This document shows positions 1-5,431 of a DNA stretch of 6,603 nucleotides, in pieces; within the stretch, counting starts at the first letter, position 1; each line of letters begins with the position of its first letter. Source of the stretch: an uncultured Collinsella sp. (GTDB lineage Bacteria > Actinomycetota > Coriobacteriia > Coriobacteriales > Coriobacteriaceae); assembly GCA_937958315.1 (NCBI GenBank), contig CALFGH010000018.1, forward strand, positions 1 through 6,603, given 5' to 3'. Position numbers and translations under genes: made by a program. The notes beneath the pieces are model-generated. The model ran no database searches and was not told where the DNA came from. It worked only from the letters and a program-made list of their open reading frames with translations.

Positions 1-49
1 GGCGCTTGGAGATGGCTTCGAGTACCGTAACGGTTTTGAGCATCAGCAT
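1..49 (-). CDS. 5' end of an unidentified gene, cut by the window edge
   Basis: Only the first 16 codons are visible, reading MLMLKTVTVLEAISKR. The start is supported by an AAGGAGGA ribosome binding site at 54-61 on the minus strand, 5 nt before the ATG at 49. A second in-frame ATG at 43 would sit 11 nt away and is less likely. The stretch is too short to assign a family. The gene is transcribed away from pyrE, and the roughly 430-nt region between them contains a minus-strand promoter and leader-like structures that would belong to this gene. Confidence 0.6.
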   Translation of the reverse strand, partial: MLMLKTVTVLEAISKR

Positions 50-134
50 AGGGTCCTCCTTGTTGAAGGGAGTTAGCGTACGTGTCGTATTTGCTTCAAA
101 AAACCTAGATGTCGCTCACGTCAAGCTCTTGAGC

Positions 135-162
135 CCACAAAGGGTGCAGCGCGCCTTTGTGG
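135..162. other. 9-bp hairpin in the 5' leader region
   Basis: CCACAAAGG (135-143) pairs perfectly with CCTTTGTGG (154-162) across a 10-nt loop. On the plus strand it is followed by TGGTTTTG, and on the minus strand there is no T-run, so it is not a convincing intrinsic terminator either way. It is more likely part of the leader of the minus-strand gene at 49. Confidence 0.45.
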
Positions 163-188
163 TGGTTTTGGCGATCTGCCGGTGGCGT

Positions 189-260
189 TTATGCGTATGC
201 GGAATCCTCACGGCGTGCCGAGGGCGACATGCAGGTTTTTCGACTAGGACTGCCTTCCAT
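189..260 (-). CDS. Possible 23-aa leader peptide or small ORF
   Basis: An ATG at 260 follows TAGGAGGTG, almost the full anti-Shine-Dalgarno complement, with a spacing of about 5 nt. The ORF runs 23 codons (starting MEGSPSRKTC) to a TAA at 189. It lies downstream of the minus-strand promoter and about 140 nt upstream of the truncated gene, with a 9-bp hairpin in between, which is the layout of a leader peptide. No family is recognised. The coding signal is weak and the main support is the ribosome binding site. It may equally be a purine-rich strand of a structured RNA, since the Shine-Dalgarno overlaps an 8-bp helix (262-269 with 211-218). Confidence 0.3.
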   Translation of the reverse strand: MEGSPSRKTCMSPSARREDSAYA

Positions 261-295
261 GGCACACCTCCTAAAGGCCGAGCGCAGCGCGCTTT

Positions 296-318
296 GGGTA
301 TCTCGTACCCCTTTTTAA
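296..318 (+). terminator. Weak terminator-like hairpin before pyrE
   Basis: GGGTA (296-300) and TACCC (306-310) form a short stem with loop TCTCG, followed directly by CTTTTTAA. The stem is only 5 bp, so termination would be inefficient. No plus-strand gene lies upstream inside the window. It could act on antisense or read-through transcription into pyrE, or be part of the minus-strand leader structure. Confidence 0.25.
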
Positions 319-327
319 TCCGCCCGT

Positions 328-356
328 ATTCTTGATGAGGGGGTTTGCGATGTCAA
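328..356 (-). promoter_or_regulatory. Minus-strand sigma70-type promoter for the leader and truncated gene
   Basis: A perfect TTGACA -35 box (356-351) is followed after exactly 17 nt by AAGAAT (333-328), a 4/6 match to TATAAT. Transcription would start near position 321 and run through a leader of about 270 nt before the truncated gene at 49. The -35 box lies in a small inverted repeat, GGGGTT (340-345) with AACCCC (355-360), which could be incidental or regulatory. Confidence 0.5.
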
Positions 357-486
357 CCCCATTGTTCGGAAAACCATTGCCCCCGACAAAGCCTTTACAG
401 AATGCCGTGGCTCCAAAGCGCGCCCGCATCGATGCTTCGCCTGCGCTAAACTGGAAGGTACGTACGCGATTACGAGAGGAGCCCGC

Positions 487-1170
487 ATGGAGGCTTACAA
501 GCAAGAGTTCATCAAGTTTATGGTTGAGTCCGACGTTCTTAAGTTCGGCAGCTTTACGCTCAAGAGCGGCCGTCAGTCCCCGTTCTTTATGAACGCCGGC
601 GCTTACGTGACGGGCTATCAGCTCAAGAAGCTGGGCGAGTATTACGCCCAGGCCATCCACGATAACTTTGGCGACGACTTTGACGTGCTGTTTGGACCGG
701 CCTACAAGGGTATTCCGCTGGCCGTCGTAACCGCAATTGCCTACCACGAGCTGTACGGCAAGGAGGTCAAGTACTGCTGCGACCGCAAGGAGGCCAAGGA
801 CCACGGCGCCGACAAGGGCAACCTGCTGGGCTATGAGCCCCAGGACGGCGACCGCGTGGTCATGGTCGAGGATGTCACCACCAGCGGCAAGTCCATCGAC
901 GAGACCTATCCCAAGGTTAAGGCTGCTGCCGACGTCGAAATCAAGGGCCTGATCGTGTCCCTCAACCGCATGGAGGTCGGCAAGGGCGGCGTGACCACCG
1001 CGCAGAAGGAGATCGAGGCCAAGTACGGTTTTCCCGTCGCGAGCATCGTTTCCATGGCCGAGGTCGTCGAGACTCTCTACAACCACGAGATCGACGGCAA
1101 GGTCGTCATCGACGACGAGCTCAAGGCCGCCATCGACGCTTACTACGAGCAGTACGGAGCTCGGGAGTAG
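487..1170 (+). CDS. pyrE: Orotate phosphoribosyltransferase
   Basis: Joins orotate to PRPP to make orotidine 5'-monophosphate, the penultimate step of UMP synthesis, in the cytoplasm. The 227-residue product has the type I phosphoribosyltransferase layout: an N-terminal hood with SGRQSPFF near residues 27-34, FGPAYKGIPLA at 69-79, the flexible catalytic loop DRKEAKDHG at 99-107 (lysines, Asp105, His106), and the PRPP-binding signature VVMVEDVTTSGKS at 124-136. Length is close to the 213 residues of the E. coli enzyme. The start is set by GAGAGGAG at 474-481, 5 nt before the ATG. It stands alone here, with no pyrF or pyrD beside it. The stop codon overlaps the first base of a conserved hairpin that opens the 149-nt structured element, so its 3' end is likely defined by that element. 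Confidence 0.96.
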   Translation: MEAYKQEFIKFMVESDVLKFGSFTLKSGRQSPFFMNAGAYVTGYQLKKLGEYYAQAIHDNFGDDFDVLFGPAYKGIPLAVVTAIAYHELYGKEVKYCCDRKEAKDHGADKGNLLGYEPQDGDRVVMVEDVTTSGKSIDETYPKVKAAADVEIKGLIVSLNRMEVGKGGVTTAQKEIEAKYGFPVASIVSMAEVVETLYNHEIDGKVVIDDELKAAIDAYYEQYGARE

Positions 1171-1318
1171 TTACGGCGTTTTACCAAACGCCGTAACCGG
1201 CCGACGCTGCGCGCCGTCCAGGACGACAATTTGTCATTCAAAAGGCGAGGCATGACCAGAAGGTCTATGCCTTGCCTTTTTCATGCCAACTTGTTCGTCC
1301 TGGACGGCGCTCGCTGTC
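1170..1318 (+). repeat. Structured element, copy 1 (candidate ncRNA or 3'-UTR repeat)
   Basis: Three parts. First, a perfect 12-bp hairpin, GTTACGGCGTTT (1170-1181), loop TACC, AAACGCCGTAAC (1186-1197). Second, after 4 nt, the conserved CGACGCTGC (1202-1210). Third, a long hairpin: 15 bp (1211-1225 with 1296-1310), a bulged T at 1295, 4 bp (1226-1229 with 1291-1294), an imperfect inner helix (1231-1237 with 1283-1289, one mismatch), then 14 bp (1240-1253 with 1267-1280, one G-U), and an apical hairpin GACC-AGAA-GGTC (1254-1265). It closes with TCGCTGTC (1311-1318). The single G-U (1247/1273) is tolerated only in plus-strand RNA. Copy 2 at 5432 has the same architecture. The element separates convergent pyrE and the RpiR gene. 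No T-run follows, so it is not a plain intrinsic terminator. It could be an unlisted or known structured RNA (the Rfam Collinsella-1 motif should be compared) or a REP-like mobile repeat. Confidence 0.85.
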
Positions 1319-1355
1319 CGTCCTCTTCTTGCGGCGTTGCCTTGCTCCGGATGAG

Positions 1356-1384
1356 TAGTCATTGGGGGCGTTCTTAAATGACTA
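1356..1384. repeat. 8-bp inverted repeat in the pyrE/RpiR convergent spacer
   Basis: TAGTCATT (1356-1363) is the reverse complement of AATGACTA (1377-1384), with 13 nt between. It lies between copy 1 of the structured element and the RpiR stop codon. It could be part of a bidirectional termination zone; no T-run follows on either strand. Confidence 0.4.
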
Positions 1385-1393
1385 GTCGTGAAT

Positions 1394-1425
1394 GAGCGTG
1401 GATAAGCGTCCAAAAATCCACGCTC
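1394..1425 (-). terminator. Hairpin just after the RpiR gene, probable 3'-end structure
   Basis: GAGCGTGGA (1394-1402) pairs perfectly with TCCACGCTC (1417-1425) across 14 nt, starting 4 nt beyond the RpiR stop codon. The only T-run (TTTTT on the minus strand) is inside the loop, so it is not a textbook intrinsic terminator. Position and stem strength still suggest a 3'-end or RNA-stabilising structure for the RpiR transcript. Confidence 0.45.
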
Positions 1426-1429
1426 GTCG

Positions 1430-2284
1430 CTACTTGAGCCCCGGGAGGCGGGTGTAGGGAAACGAGCGCTCCAGGAATTCGGAGCAGTGGGCATAGTCTT
1501 TGGCGAAGTAGCTGCTGTAGAGCGAATCGAGTACGTATTGCACGGCGATGTGGCTCGCGAACTGCGTGATGCGATGCGTCATGCTCTCGTGGTCACTCAC
1601 CGTAAGGTAGGCGGCAAAACCAGGGTGCAGGCGCGCGCAATAAGGCGTGCCGATGACGATGACCGGGACATGCCGGCTGCTGAGGATCGGCAAGATGTCC
1701 TTGAGGTTGGGGGCAAGGCCGCTGTAGGAGATGACGATTGCCGCATGGTCGGGACCCGAGGCGAGTGCCGTTCGCACCTGGGCCTCGACACCGTCGTGGC
1801 ACGTCGCGCTTTTACCGGCGGAGAGCAGGCGGTCGCGGAACATTCCCGCTGGATAGAGGTTGTGCGAGCCCGTGTAGATGTCGACCTGTCGGGCGTTTGC
1901 GATGAGCTTGGCGGCGTGGTCAAGCTGCGTGGGGTCGAGCAACTCCTGTGTTTCGGCCAGCGTGGTCTGGTAGAGTCCCTCCATGCGCTCCATAACCTGC
2001 GCAGGGGTGGACGTGGCGTCGAAGGGAAAGTTGATGTCCACGTCGCGCCGGTTTCCCGCCTCGGATGCCAGGCGGATGAGCTCGACCTTGAGGTCCTTAA
2101 AGCCCTCGAGGCCGAGCTTTTTGCAAAAACGGTGCACGCTCGCAACGGAAACGTTGGTGCGCGCGGCAAACTCCTTAATAGAAAGCCCGCGGATGTCCTC
2201 GCCGATGGCAAGGGCTGCAATGCCGAGTTGTTGCTCGGTAGGGGTGAGGCCCTGCGCCTCGGTGATCTTGCGTTTGATATCCAT
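1430..2284 (-). CDS. RpiR-family transcriptional regulator (HTH plus SIS domain)
   Basis: A predicted DNA-binding regulator that senses a phosphosugar. The 284-residue product has an N-terminal RpiR-type helix-turn-helix (about residues 1-77, including TPTEQQLG and the recognition region SIKEFAARTNVSVASVHRFCKKLGL) and a C-terminal SIS sugar-phosphate domain (about 110-240, with VDIYTGSHN and AAIVISYSGLAPNL). The ATG at 2284 is preferred: GGGAG lies 5 nt upstream and MDIKRKI is a normal family start. A TTG 10 codons further out has no ribosome binding site. It is divergent from the 6-phospho-beta-glucosidase gene, so that gene is the likely target and a 6-phospho-glucoside or hexose phosphate the likely effector. 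Members can repress or activate; the direction cannot be told here. Confidence 0.9.
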   Translation of the reverse strand: MDIKRKITEAQGLTPTEQQLGIAALAIGEDIRGLSIKEFAARTNVSVASVHRFCKKLGLEGFKDLKVELIRLASEAGNRRDVDINFPFDATSTPAQVMERMEGLYQTTLAETQELLDPTQLDHAAKLIANARQVDIYTGSHNLYPAGMFRDRLLSAGKSATCHDGVEAQVRTALASGPDHAAIVISYSGLAPNLKDILPILSSRHVPVIVIGTPYCARLHPGFAAYLTVSDHESMTHRITQFASHIAVQYVLDSLYSSYFAKDYAHCSEFLERSFPYTRLPGLK

Positions 2285-2300
2285 GCGAACTCCCACACTC

Positions 2301-2346
2301 GCCAAACCTGCCAAAAAGGGACAGGCTTATTTTGGCACGTTTTGGT
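2301..2346. promoter_or_regulatory. Candidate operator: near-symmetric GCCAAA/TTTTGG half-site array
   Basis: A perfect inverted repeat TGCCAAAA (2309-2316) and TTTTGGCA (2330-2337) has arm centres 21 bp apart, two helical turns. A further GCCAAA (2301-2306) and TTTGGT (2341-2346) flank it almost symmetrically, about 3-4 nt outside each arm. The array lies in the only spacer between the divergent RpiR and GH1 genes, 17 nt upstream of the RpiR start codon. Dimeric or tetrameric binding by the RpiR protein is the natural inference. No clear -10/-35 pairs could be placed around it. Confidence 0.55.
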
Positions 2347-2474
2347 AGGTATCAGGAAGTGTCAGGGGCGGGGCGGCGGCGGTCCGTGGACGCGAAAAGA
2401 AGTGTCGGGTTTGGCGCGGCCGCTTCTGCCCGTCCCGTGCGCAGGCGATACTCATCTTACCGACCCGCGATGCA

Positions 2475-2489
2475 AAGGAGATGCTCATG
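2475..2489 (+). promoter_or_regulatory. Ribosome binding site that decides the GH1 start
   Basis: AAGGAG at 2475-2480 abuts an in-frame ATG at 2481 (no spacer) but is 6 nt from the ATG at 2487. The second ATG is therefore the likely start, giving MANIKFPEGF and a 482-residue protein. Confidence 0.75.
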
Positions 2490-3935
2490 GCAAACATCAA
2501 GTTCCCCGAGGGCTTCTATTGGGGTGGCGCCACTGCCGCCAACCAGTTTGAGGGCGCTTGGAACGTGGACGGCCGCGGTCCTTCCGTCGACGATCATTTC
2601 TTGGGTGGCAGCTACAAGGAGCCGCGTCAGATCACGATCGACATCGACCCCAACCGCTTCTATCCCAATCATGACGGTATCGATTTCTATCATCACTACG
2701 AGGAGGACATCGCGCTGTTCGCCGAGATGGGCTTTACCATGTTTCGCATGTCCATCTCCTGGAGCCGCATCTTCCCCAACGGTGACGACGCTGAGCCCAA
2801 CGAGGCCGGCCTCGCCTTCTACGACCGCGTTTTCGACTGCCTGCGTGCCCACAATATCGAGCCGCTCGTGACCCTCTCGCACTACGAGATGCCCTATCAC
2901 CTGGTCGAGAAATACAACGGATGGGCGAGCCGCGAGCTCATCGGCTTCTTCGAGAAGTACTGCCAGACCGTCTTCGACCGCTATCAGGACAAGGTCAAGT
3001 TCTGGCTCACCTTCAACGAGATCAACTGCGGTACCCAGGACATGGGTAACCTCTTTGAGACCAGCATGATTCAGGGCTTTGAGGGTCCGGCGTCGGCGGT
3101 CCACACCACGTCGCAGGCTCGTATGCAGGCGCTGCATCACCAGTTTGTCGCCAGTGGCCGCGTCGTGCGCTATGCCCACGAGCATTACCCGCAGTTTAAG
3201 ATGGGCAACATGGACTGCTTCATCCTTTCCTATGCCGCCACGTGCGATCCGGCCGACGTGTTCGCCACGCAGCAGGAGATGAATACCATGAACTGGTACT
3301 GCTCCGACGTGCAGGCGCGCGGCAAGTACCCGTTCTATGCCAAGCGCTTCTGGGCCGAGAACGATGTTGAGCTCGTGATGGAGGACGGCGACCTGCAGGA
3401 TATCGCCGACGGCAAGGTTGATTTCTACACCTTTAGCTACTACATGTCCGGCACCGTGGGCACCCACAACGATCACGAGATGACCGAGGGCAACATGACC
3501 TTCGGCGGCAAGAATCCCTATCTGGAGTCCACCGATTGGGGCTGGCAGATCGATCCGTTGGGCCTGCGCATCGCCCTCAACGAGATCTATGCTCGCTACG
3601 AGATTCCGCTGATGGTGGTCGAGAACGGCATGGGCGCTTACGACGAGGTCGAGGAGGACGGCTCCATCCACGACCCGTACCGCATCGCCTACTTGCAGAG
3701 CCACGTCAAGGCCATGGGTGAGGCCATTGCCGACGGCGTTGACCTGATTGCCTACACCTGGTGGGGTCCCATCGACCTGGTTTCCGCCGGCACTGGCGAG
3801 ATGCGCAAGCGCTACGGCTTCATCCACGTCGATAAGTACGACGACGGCACCGGTACCTATGAGCGCCGCCGCAAGGACAGCTTCTTCGCATACCAGAAGA
3901 TCATCAAGTCCAACGGCACCGAGGGCTTGGATTAA
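2487..3935 (+). CDS. bglA: 6-phospho-beta-glucosidase, glycoside hydrolase family 1
   Basis: Hydrolyses 6-phospho-beta-glucosides (such as phosphorylated cellobiose, salicin or arbutin) after PTS uptake, releasing glucose 6-phosphate in the cytoplasm. The 482-residue product spans a full (beta/alpha)8 barrel; E. coli BglA has 479. Visible landmarks are the N-terminal FYWGGATAANQFEGAW, the acid/base Glu178 in TFNEI, the nucleophile Glu379 in VVENGMGAYD, and the phosphate-site region SAGTGEMRKRYGF, whose Ser433, Lys441 and Tyr443 match the triad that marks phospho-specific members. There is no signal peptide. Specificity for gluco over galacto substrates is inferred from the overall resemblance to BglA. 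It is divergent from the RpiR gene, with the half-site array between them. The EIIA gene follows after 150 nt and has its own promoter, with no clear terminator between. Confidence 0.93.
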   Translation: MANIKFPEGFYWGGATAANQFEGAWNVDGRGPSVDDHFLGGSYKEPRQITIDIDPNRFYPNHDGIDFYHHYEEDIALFAEMGFTMFRMSISWSRIFPNGDDAEPNEAGLAFYDRVFDCLRAHNIEPLVTLSHYEMPYHLVEKYNGWASRELIGFFEKYCQTVFDRYQDKVKFWLTFNEINCGTQDMGNLFETSMIQGFEGPASAVHTTSQARMQALHHQFVASGRVVRYAHEHYPQFKMGNMDCFILSYAATCDPADVFATQQEMNTMNWYCSDVQARGKYPFYAKRFWAENDVELVMEDGDLQDIADGKVDFYTFSYYMSGTVGTHNDHEMTEGNMTFGGKNPYLESTDWGWQIDPLGLRIALNEIYARYEIPLMVVENGMGAYDEVEEDGSIHDPYRIAYLQSHVKAMGEAIADGVDLIAYTWWGPIDLVSAGTGEMRKRYGFIHVDKYDDGTGTYERRRKDSFFAYQKIIKSNGTEGLD

Positions 3936-3970
3936 TCGACAATATGAGTGCCACTGGGGAAAGGTTTTGG

Positions 3971-3990
3971 GAAGGGCTTGGAAGGGCTTG
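3971..3990 (+). repeat. Perfect 10-bp tandem duplication
   Basis: GAAGGGCTTG occurs twice back to back (3971-3980 and 3981-3990) in the spacer between the GH1 and EIIA genes, about 20 nt upstream of the EIIA -35 region. It may be a replication-slippage duplication or a pair of protein-binding sites in phase with one helical turn. Confidence 0.6.
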
Positions 3991-4007
3991 CGATTCGAAC
4001 CCTCGCC

Positions 4008-4036
4008 TTAGTATTTTGGTCATTTGGCACTATAAT
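4008..4036 (+). promoter_or_regulatory. Promoter of the EIIA gene
   Basis: A perfect TATAAT (4031-4036) with TTAGTA (4008-4013, a 3/6 match to TTGACA) at 17-nt spacing. The start site would be near 4043, giving a leader of about 43 nt. This indicates that EIIA can be expressed independently of the upstream glucosidase gene. Confidence 0.6.
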
Positions 4037-4085
4037 CACCATAGGCATGCGCATAACGTTGCGCTTAATCAAGAGGAGAAAACGT

Positions 4086-4622
4086 ATGGGTCTGTTTGAT
4101 ATGTTCAAGAAGAAGGCTGAGCCCGCGGCAGCTGCTGCTCCGGCCTCTATCTCTGCTTCTGCCGGCGCCGACGTGCTGTGCTCGCCCGTCAAGGGCAAGG
4201 TCATCAAGATGGCCGACGTGCCCGATCCCGTCTTTGGTGGCGAGGTTCTGGGCAAGGGTTGCGCCGTGTGGCCCGAGGACGACCTGGTCTACGCTCCCTG
4301 CGACGGCAAGGTGACCGTCACCATGGGTCACGCCGTGGGCCTGCAGTCCGATAGCGGCATCGAGGTTCTGGTGCACGTTGGCGTCGATACCGTCAACATG
4401 AACGGCGACGGCTTCGAGGGCTTCGTCAAGGCTGACGACGTCGTGAAGGCCGGCCAGCCCATCCTCAAGATCGACCGCACCAAGATCGCTGCTGCCGGCT
4501 ACAAGGACTGCGTCGTCGTGGCCGTGTCCAACACCGCCGAGTTTGCCGACGTCGAGCTTACCGTCGAGGCCGAGTCTGCCGTCGCCGCCGGTGACGCCAT
4601 CGTCAAGGTCGTCCGCAAGTAG
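4086..4622 (+). CDS. crr: Glc-type PTS EIIA component (IIAGlc/Crr-like), stand-alone
   Basis: Carries phosphate from HPr to a sugar-specific EIIB domain in the phosphotransferase system, and in many bacteria also signals sugar status. The 178-residue product contains the EIIA-1 domain from about residue 28 on. The phospho-accepting His97 lies in EVLVHVGVDTV and the partner His82 in MGHAVGLQSDSG; their 15-residue spacing equals that of His75 and His90 in E. coli IIAGlc. The N-terminus MGLFDMFKKK closely resembles MGLFDKLKSL of E. coli Crr, which forms a membrane-binding amphipathic helix, and is joined to the domain by an Ala-rich linker (residues 12-28). The start is set by AAGAGGAG at 4071-4078, 7 nt before the ATG. 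It has its own promoter and terminator, so it is a single-gene unit beside the glucosidase gene. No EIIB or EIIC is visible, so its partner lies elsewhere. Confidence 0.93.
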   Translation: MGLFDMFKKKAEPAAAAAPASISASAGADVLCSPVKGKVIKMADVPDPVFGGEVLGKGCAVWPEDDLVYAPCDGKVTVTMGHAVGLQSDSGIEVLVHVGVDTVNMNGDGFEGFVKADDVVKAGQPILKIDRTKIAAAGYKDCVVVAVSNTAEFADVELTVEAESAVAAGDAIVKVVRK

Positions 4623-4628
4623 TCTGCG

Positions 4629-4643
4629 GCATCCAGAAGATGC
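4629..4643 (+). other. Small hairpin between the EIIA stop codon and terminator
   Basis: GCATC (4629-4633) and GATGC (4639-4643) form a 5-bp stem with loop CAGAA. It sits 6 nt after the stop codon and just before the terminator stem. The loop resembles the AGAA apical loop of the 149-nt element, but the similarity is too short to mean anything by itself. Confidence 0.35.
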
Positions 4644-4645
4644 AC

Positions 4646-4678
4646 AAGGGTGGTCGGGTTGTCCGGCCACCCTTTTTT
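4646..4678 (+). terminator. Strong Rho-independent terminator of the EIIA gene
   Basis: AAGGGTGGTCGG (4646-4657) pairs with CCGGCCACCCTT (4663-4674) over 12 bp with one G-T wobble and a 5-nt loop, followed by six Ts (4673-4678). It ends the EIIA unit and isolates it from the lipoprotein gene. Confidence 0.93.
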
Positions 4679-4855
4679 AATAGGCCGAGCAGGTGCGTTT
4701 TATTGCAGGGGGCTTGCTTCACGGGCCATTTGTTCGTCAAATTGAGCCGTCCGCGCTTTTGCGACGTAGGGGTTTGGACAGAGCCGCTAATATGAACTTA
4801 CTGTTGCGACGTGCGCTGCGCGAGGAACGCGGTGCCGCTTGTTTGGAGGACTGTC

Positions 4856-5413
4856 ATGAAAAAGAAGCTGCTGCTTGCGCCCCTGATGGCTGCCCTGGTC
4901 GCGTGCGTGGTTTTGCTTTCCGGCTGCGGAGGGCCTTCGGTGGAGGAGCTCATCACCAACGACCTTACGAGCCAGTTTGACGAGATCAAGAACGGCGGAG
5001 ATGACTTCCTCTCCGGTCTGGAAAAGGCTTCGGGCGACGAGTTTGAGCAGCTGGGTATCGATCCCAAGGAGTATGCCAAGAGCTATCTCGAGGGCTTTGA
5101 CTACAAGATCGGCGATGTGACGGTTGACGAGGACAAGGGTACTGCGACTGCCGAGGTCACCATCACCTGCAAGTCCATGAACAAGATCGTCGAAGATTTC
5201 GCCACCCAGTATCAGGAGAAGGTCGCCGCACTCGATACGACGCCTTCCGAGGACGACCTGTACAAGATGGCCGGCCAGGTGATGGTCGACGTGACCAAGG
5301 CCGCTAAGACCAAGGACACCAAGGTCACCTTTAAGTATTCCGCCAACGAGGATAACGAGTGGTCTGCCGACGATTCCGCAACCACCGAGATGATGAATGC
5401 GATGATGAGCTAG
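4856..5413 (+). CDS. Small secreted lipoprotein of unknown function
   Basis: The 185-residue product has a lipoprotein signal peptide: MKKK, a hydrophobic stretch (about residues 5-20), then the lipobox LSGC with the lipidated Cys24. It should be anchored on the outer face of the cytoplasmic membrane. The mature part is acidic and rich in Asp/Glu/Lys, with predicted helices at about 28-60, a likely beta segment at 84-103 (GDVTVDEDKGTATAEVTITC) and a final beta strand near 149-156 (TKVTFKYS). This helix-then-sheet order resembles small uncharacterised lipoproteins (DUF5105/DUF4878-like) of Gram-positives, but I cannot assign one. The start follows GGAGG (4845-4849) with 6 nt spacing. No clear promoter: TGGACA at 4775-4780 resembles a -35 but lacks a good -10. 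Copy 2 of the structured element begins 18 nt after the stop. Confidence 0.85.
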   Translation: MKKKLLLAPLMAALVACVVLLSGCGGPSVEELITNDLTSQFDEIKNGGDDFLSGLEKASGDEFEQLGIDPKEYAKSYLEGFDYKIGDVTVDEDKGTATAEVTITCKSMNKIVEDFATQYQEKVAALDTTPSEDDLYKMAGQVMVDVTKAAKTKDTKVTFKYSANEDNEWSADDSATTEMMNAMMS

Positions 5414-5431
5414 GGGGTTACGCGGTAGTTC

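Larger units (their letters stand above)
50..486. other. Long gene-poor region between divergent genes; structured leader candidate
   Basis: No full-size gene can be supported over these 437 bases. On the minus strand it holds a sigma70-type promoter (328-356), a 23-codon ORF with a very strong Shine-Dalgarno (189-260), an 8-bp helix pairing 262-269 with 211-218 that needs a G-U wobble only on the minus-strand RNA, and a 9-bp hairpin (135-162). On the plus strand it must contain the pyrE promoter, which I cannot place with confidence: CAGAAT at 398-403 is a 4/6 match to a -10 box but has no good -35. A perfect palindrome GCATCGATGC lies at 426-435. Confidence 0.5.

Noticed and set aside
350..592. 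Plus-strand frame starting MSTPLFGKPL that overlaps the 5' end of pyrE by about 100 bp
   Set aside because: There is a purine-rich stretch before its ATG, but it runs out of frame into pyrE, its later part is a Ser/Arg-rich shadow, and no family resemblance is seen.
2356..2406. Direct repeat GAAGTGTC upstream of the GH1 gene
   Set aside because: Two 8-mers 43 nt apart with no further extension or symmetry; expected by chance at this length in a short search.
2457..3827. Very long open frame antisense to the GH1 gene (and similar long ones antisense to pyrE, the RpiR gene and EIIA)
   Set aside because: GC-rich codon bias leaves the opposite strand open. The predicted proteins are low-complexity Val/Leu/Gly/His-rich and match no family, while the sense genes carry intact catalytic motifs.
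3989..4010. TTCGAACC resembling a tRNA T-arm, possible tRNA remnant or attachment site
   Set aside because: The flanks do not form a 5-bp T-stem with a 7-nt loop on either strand, and no acceptor or anticodon arm can be built.
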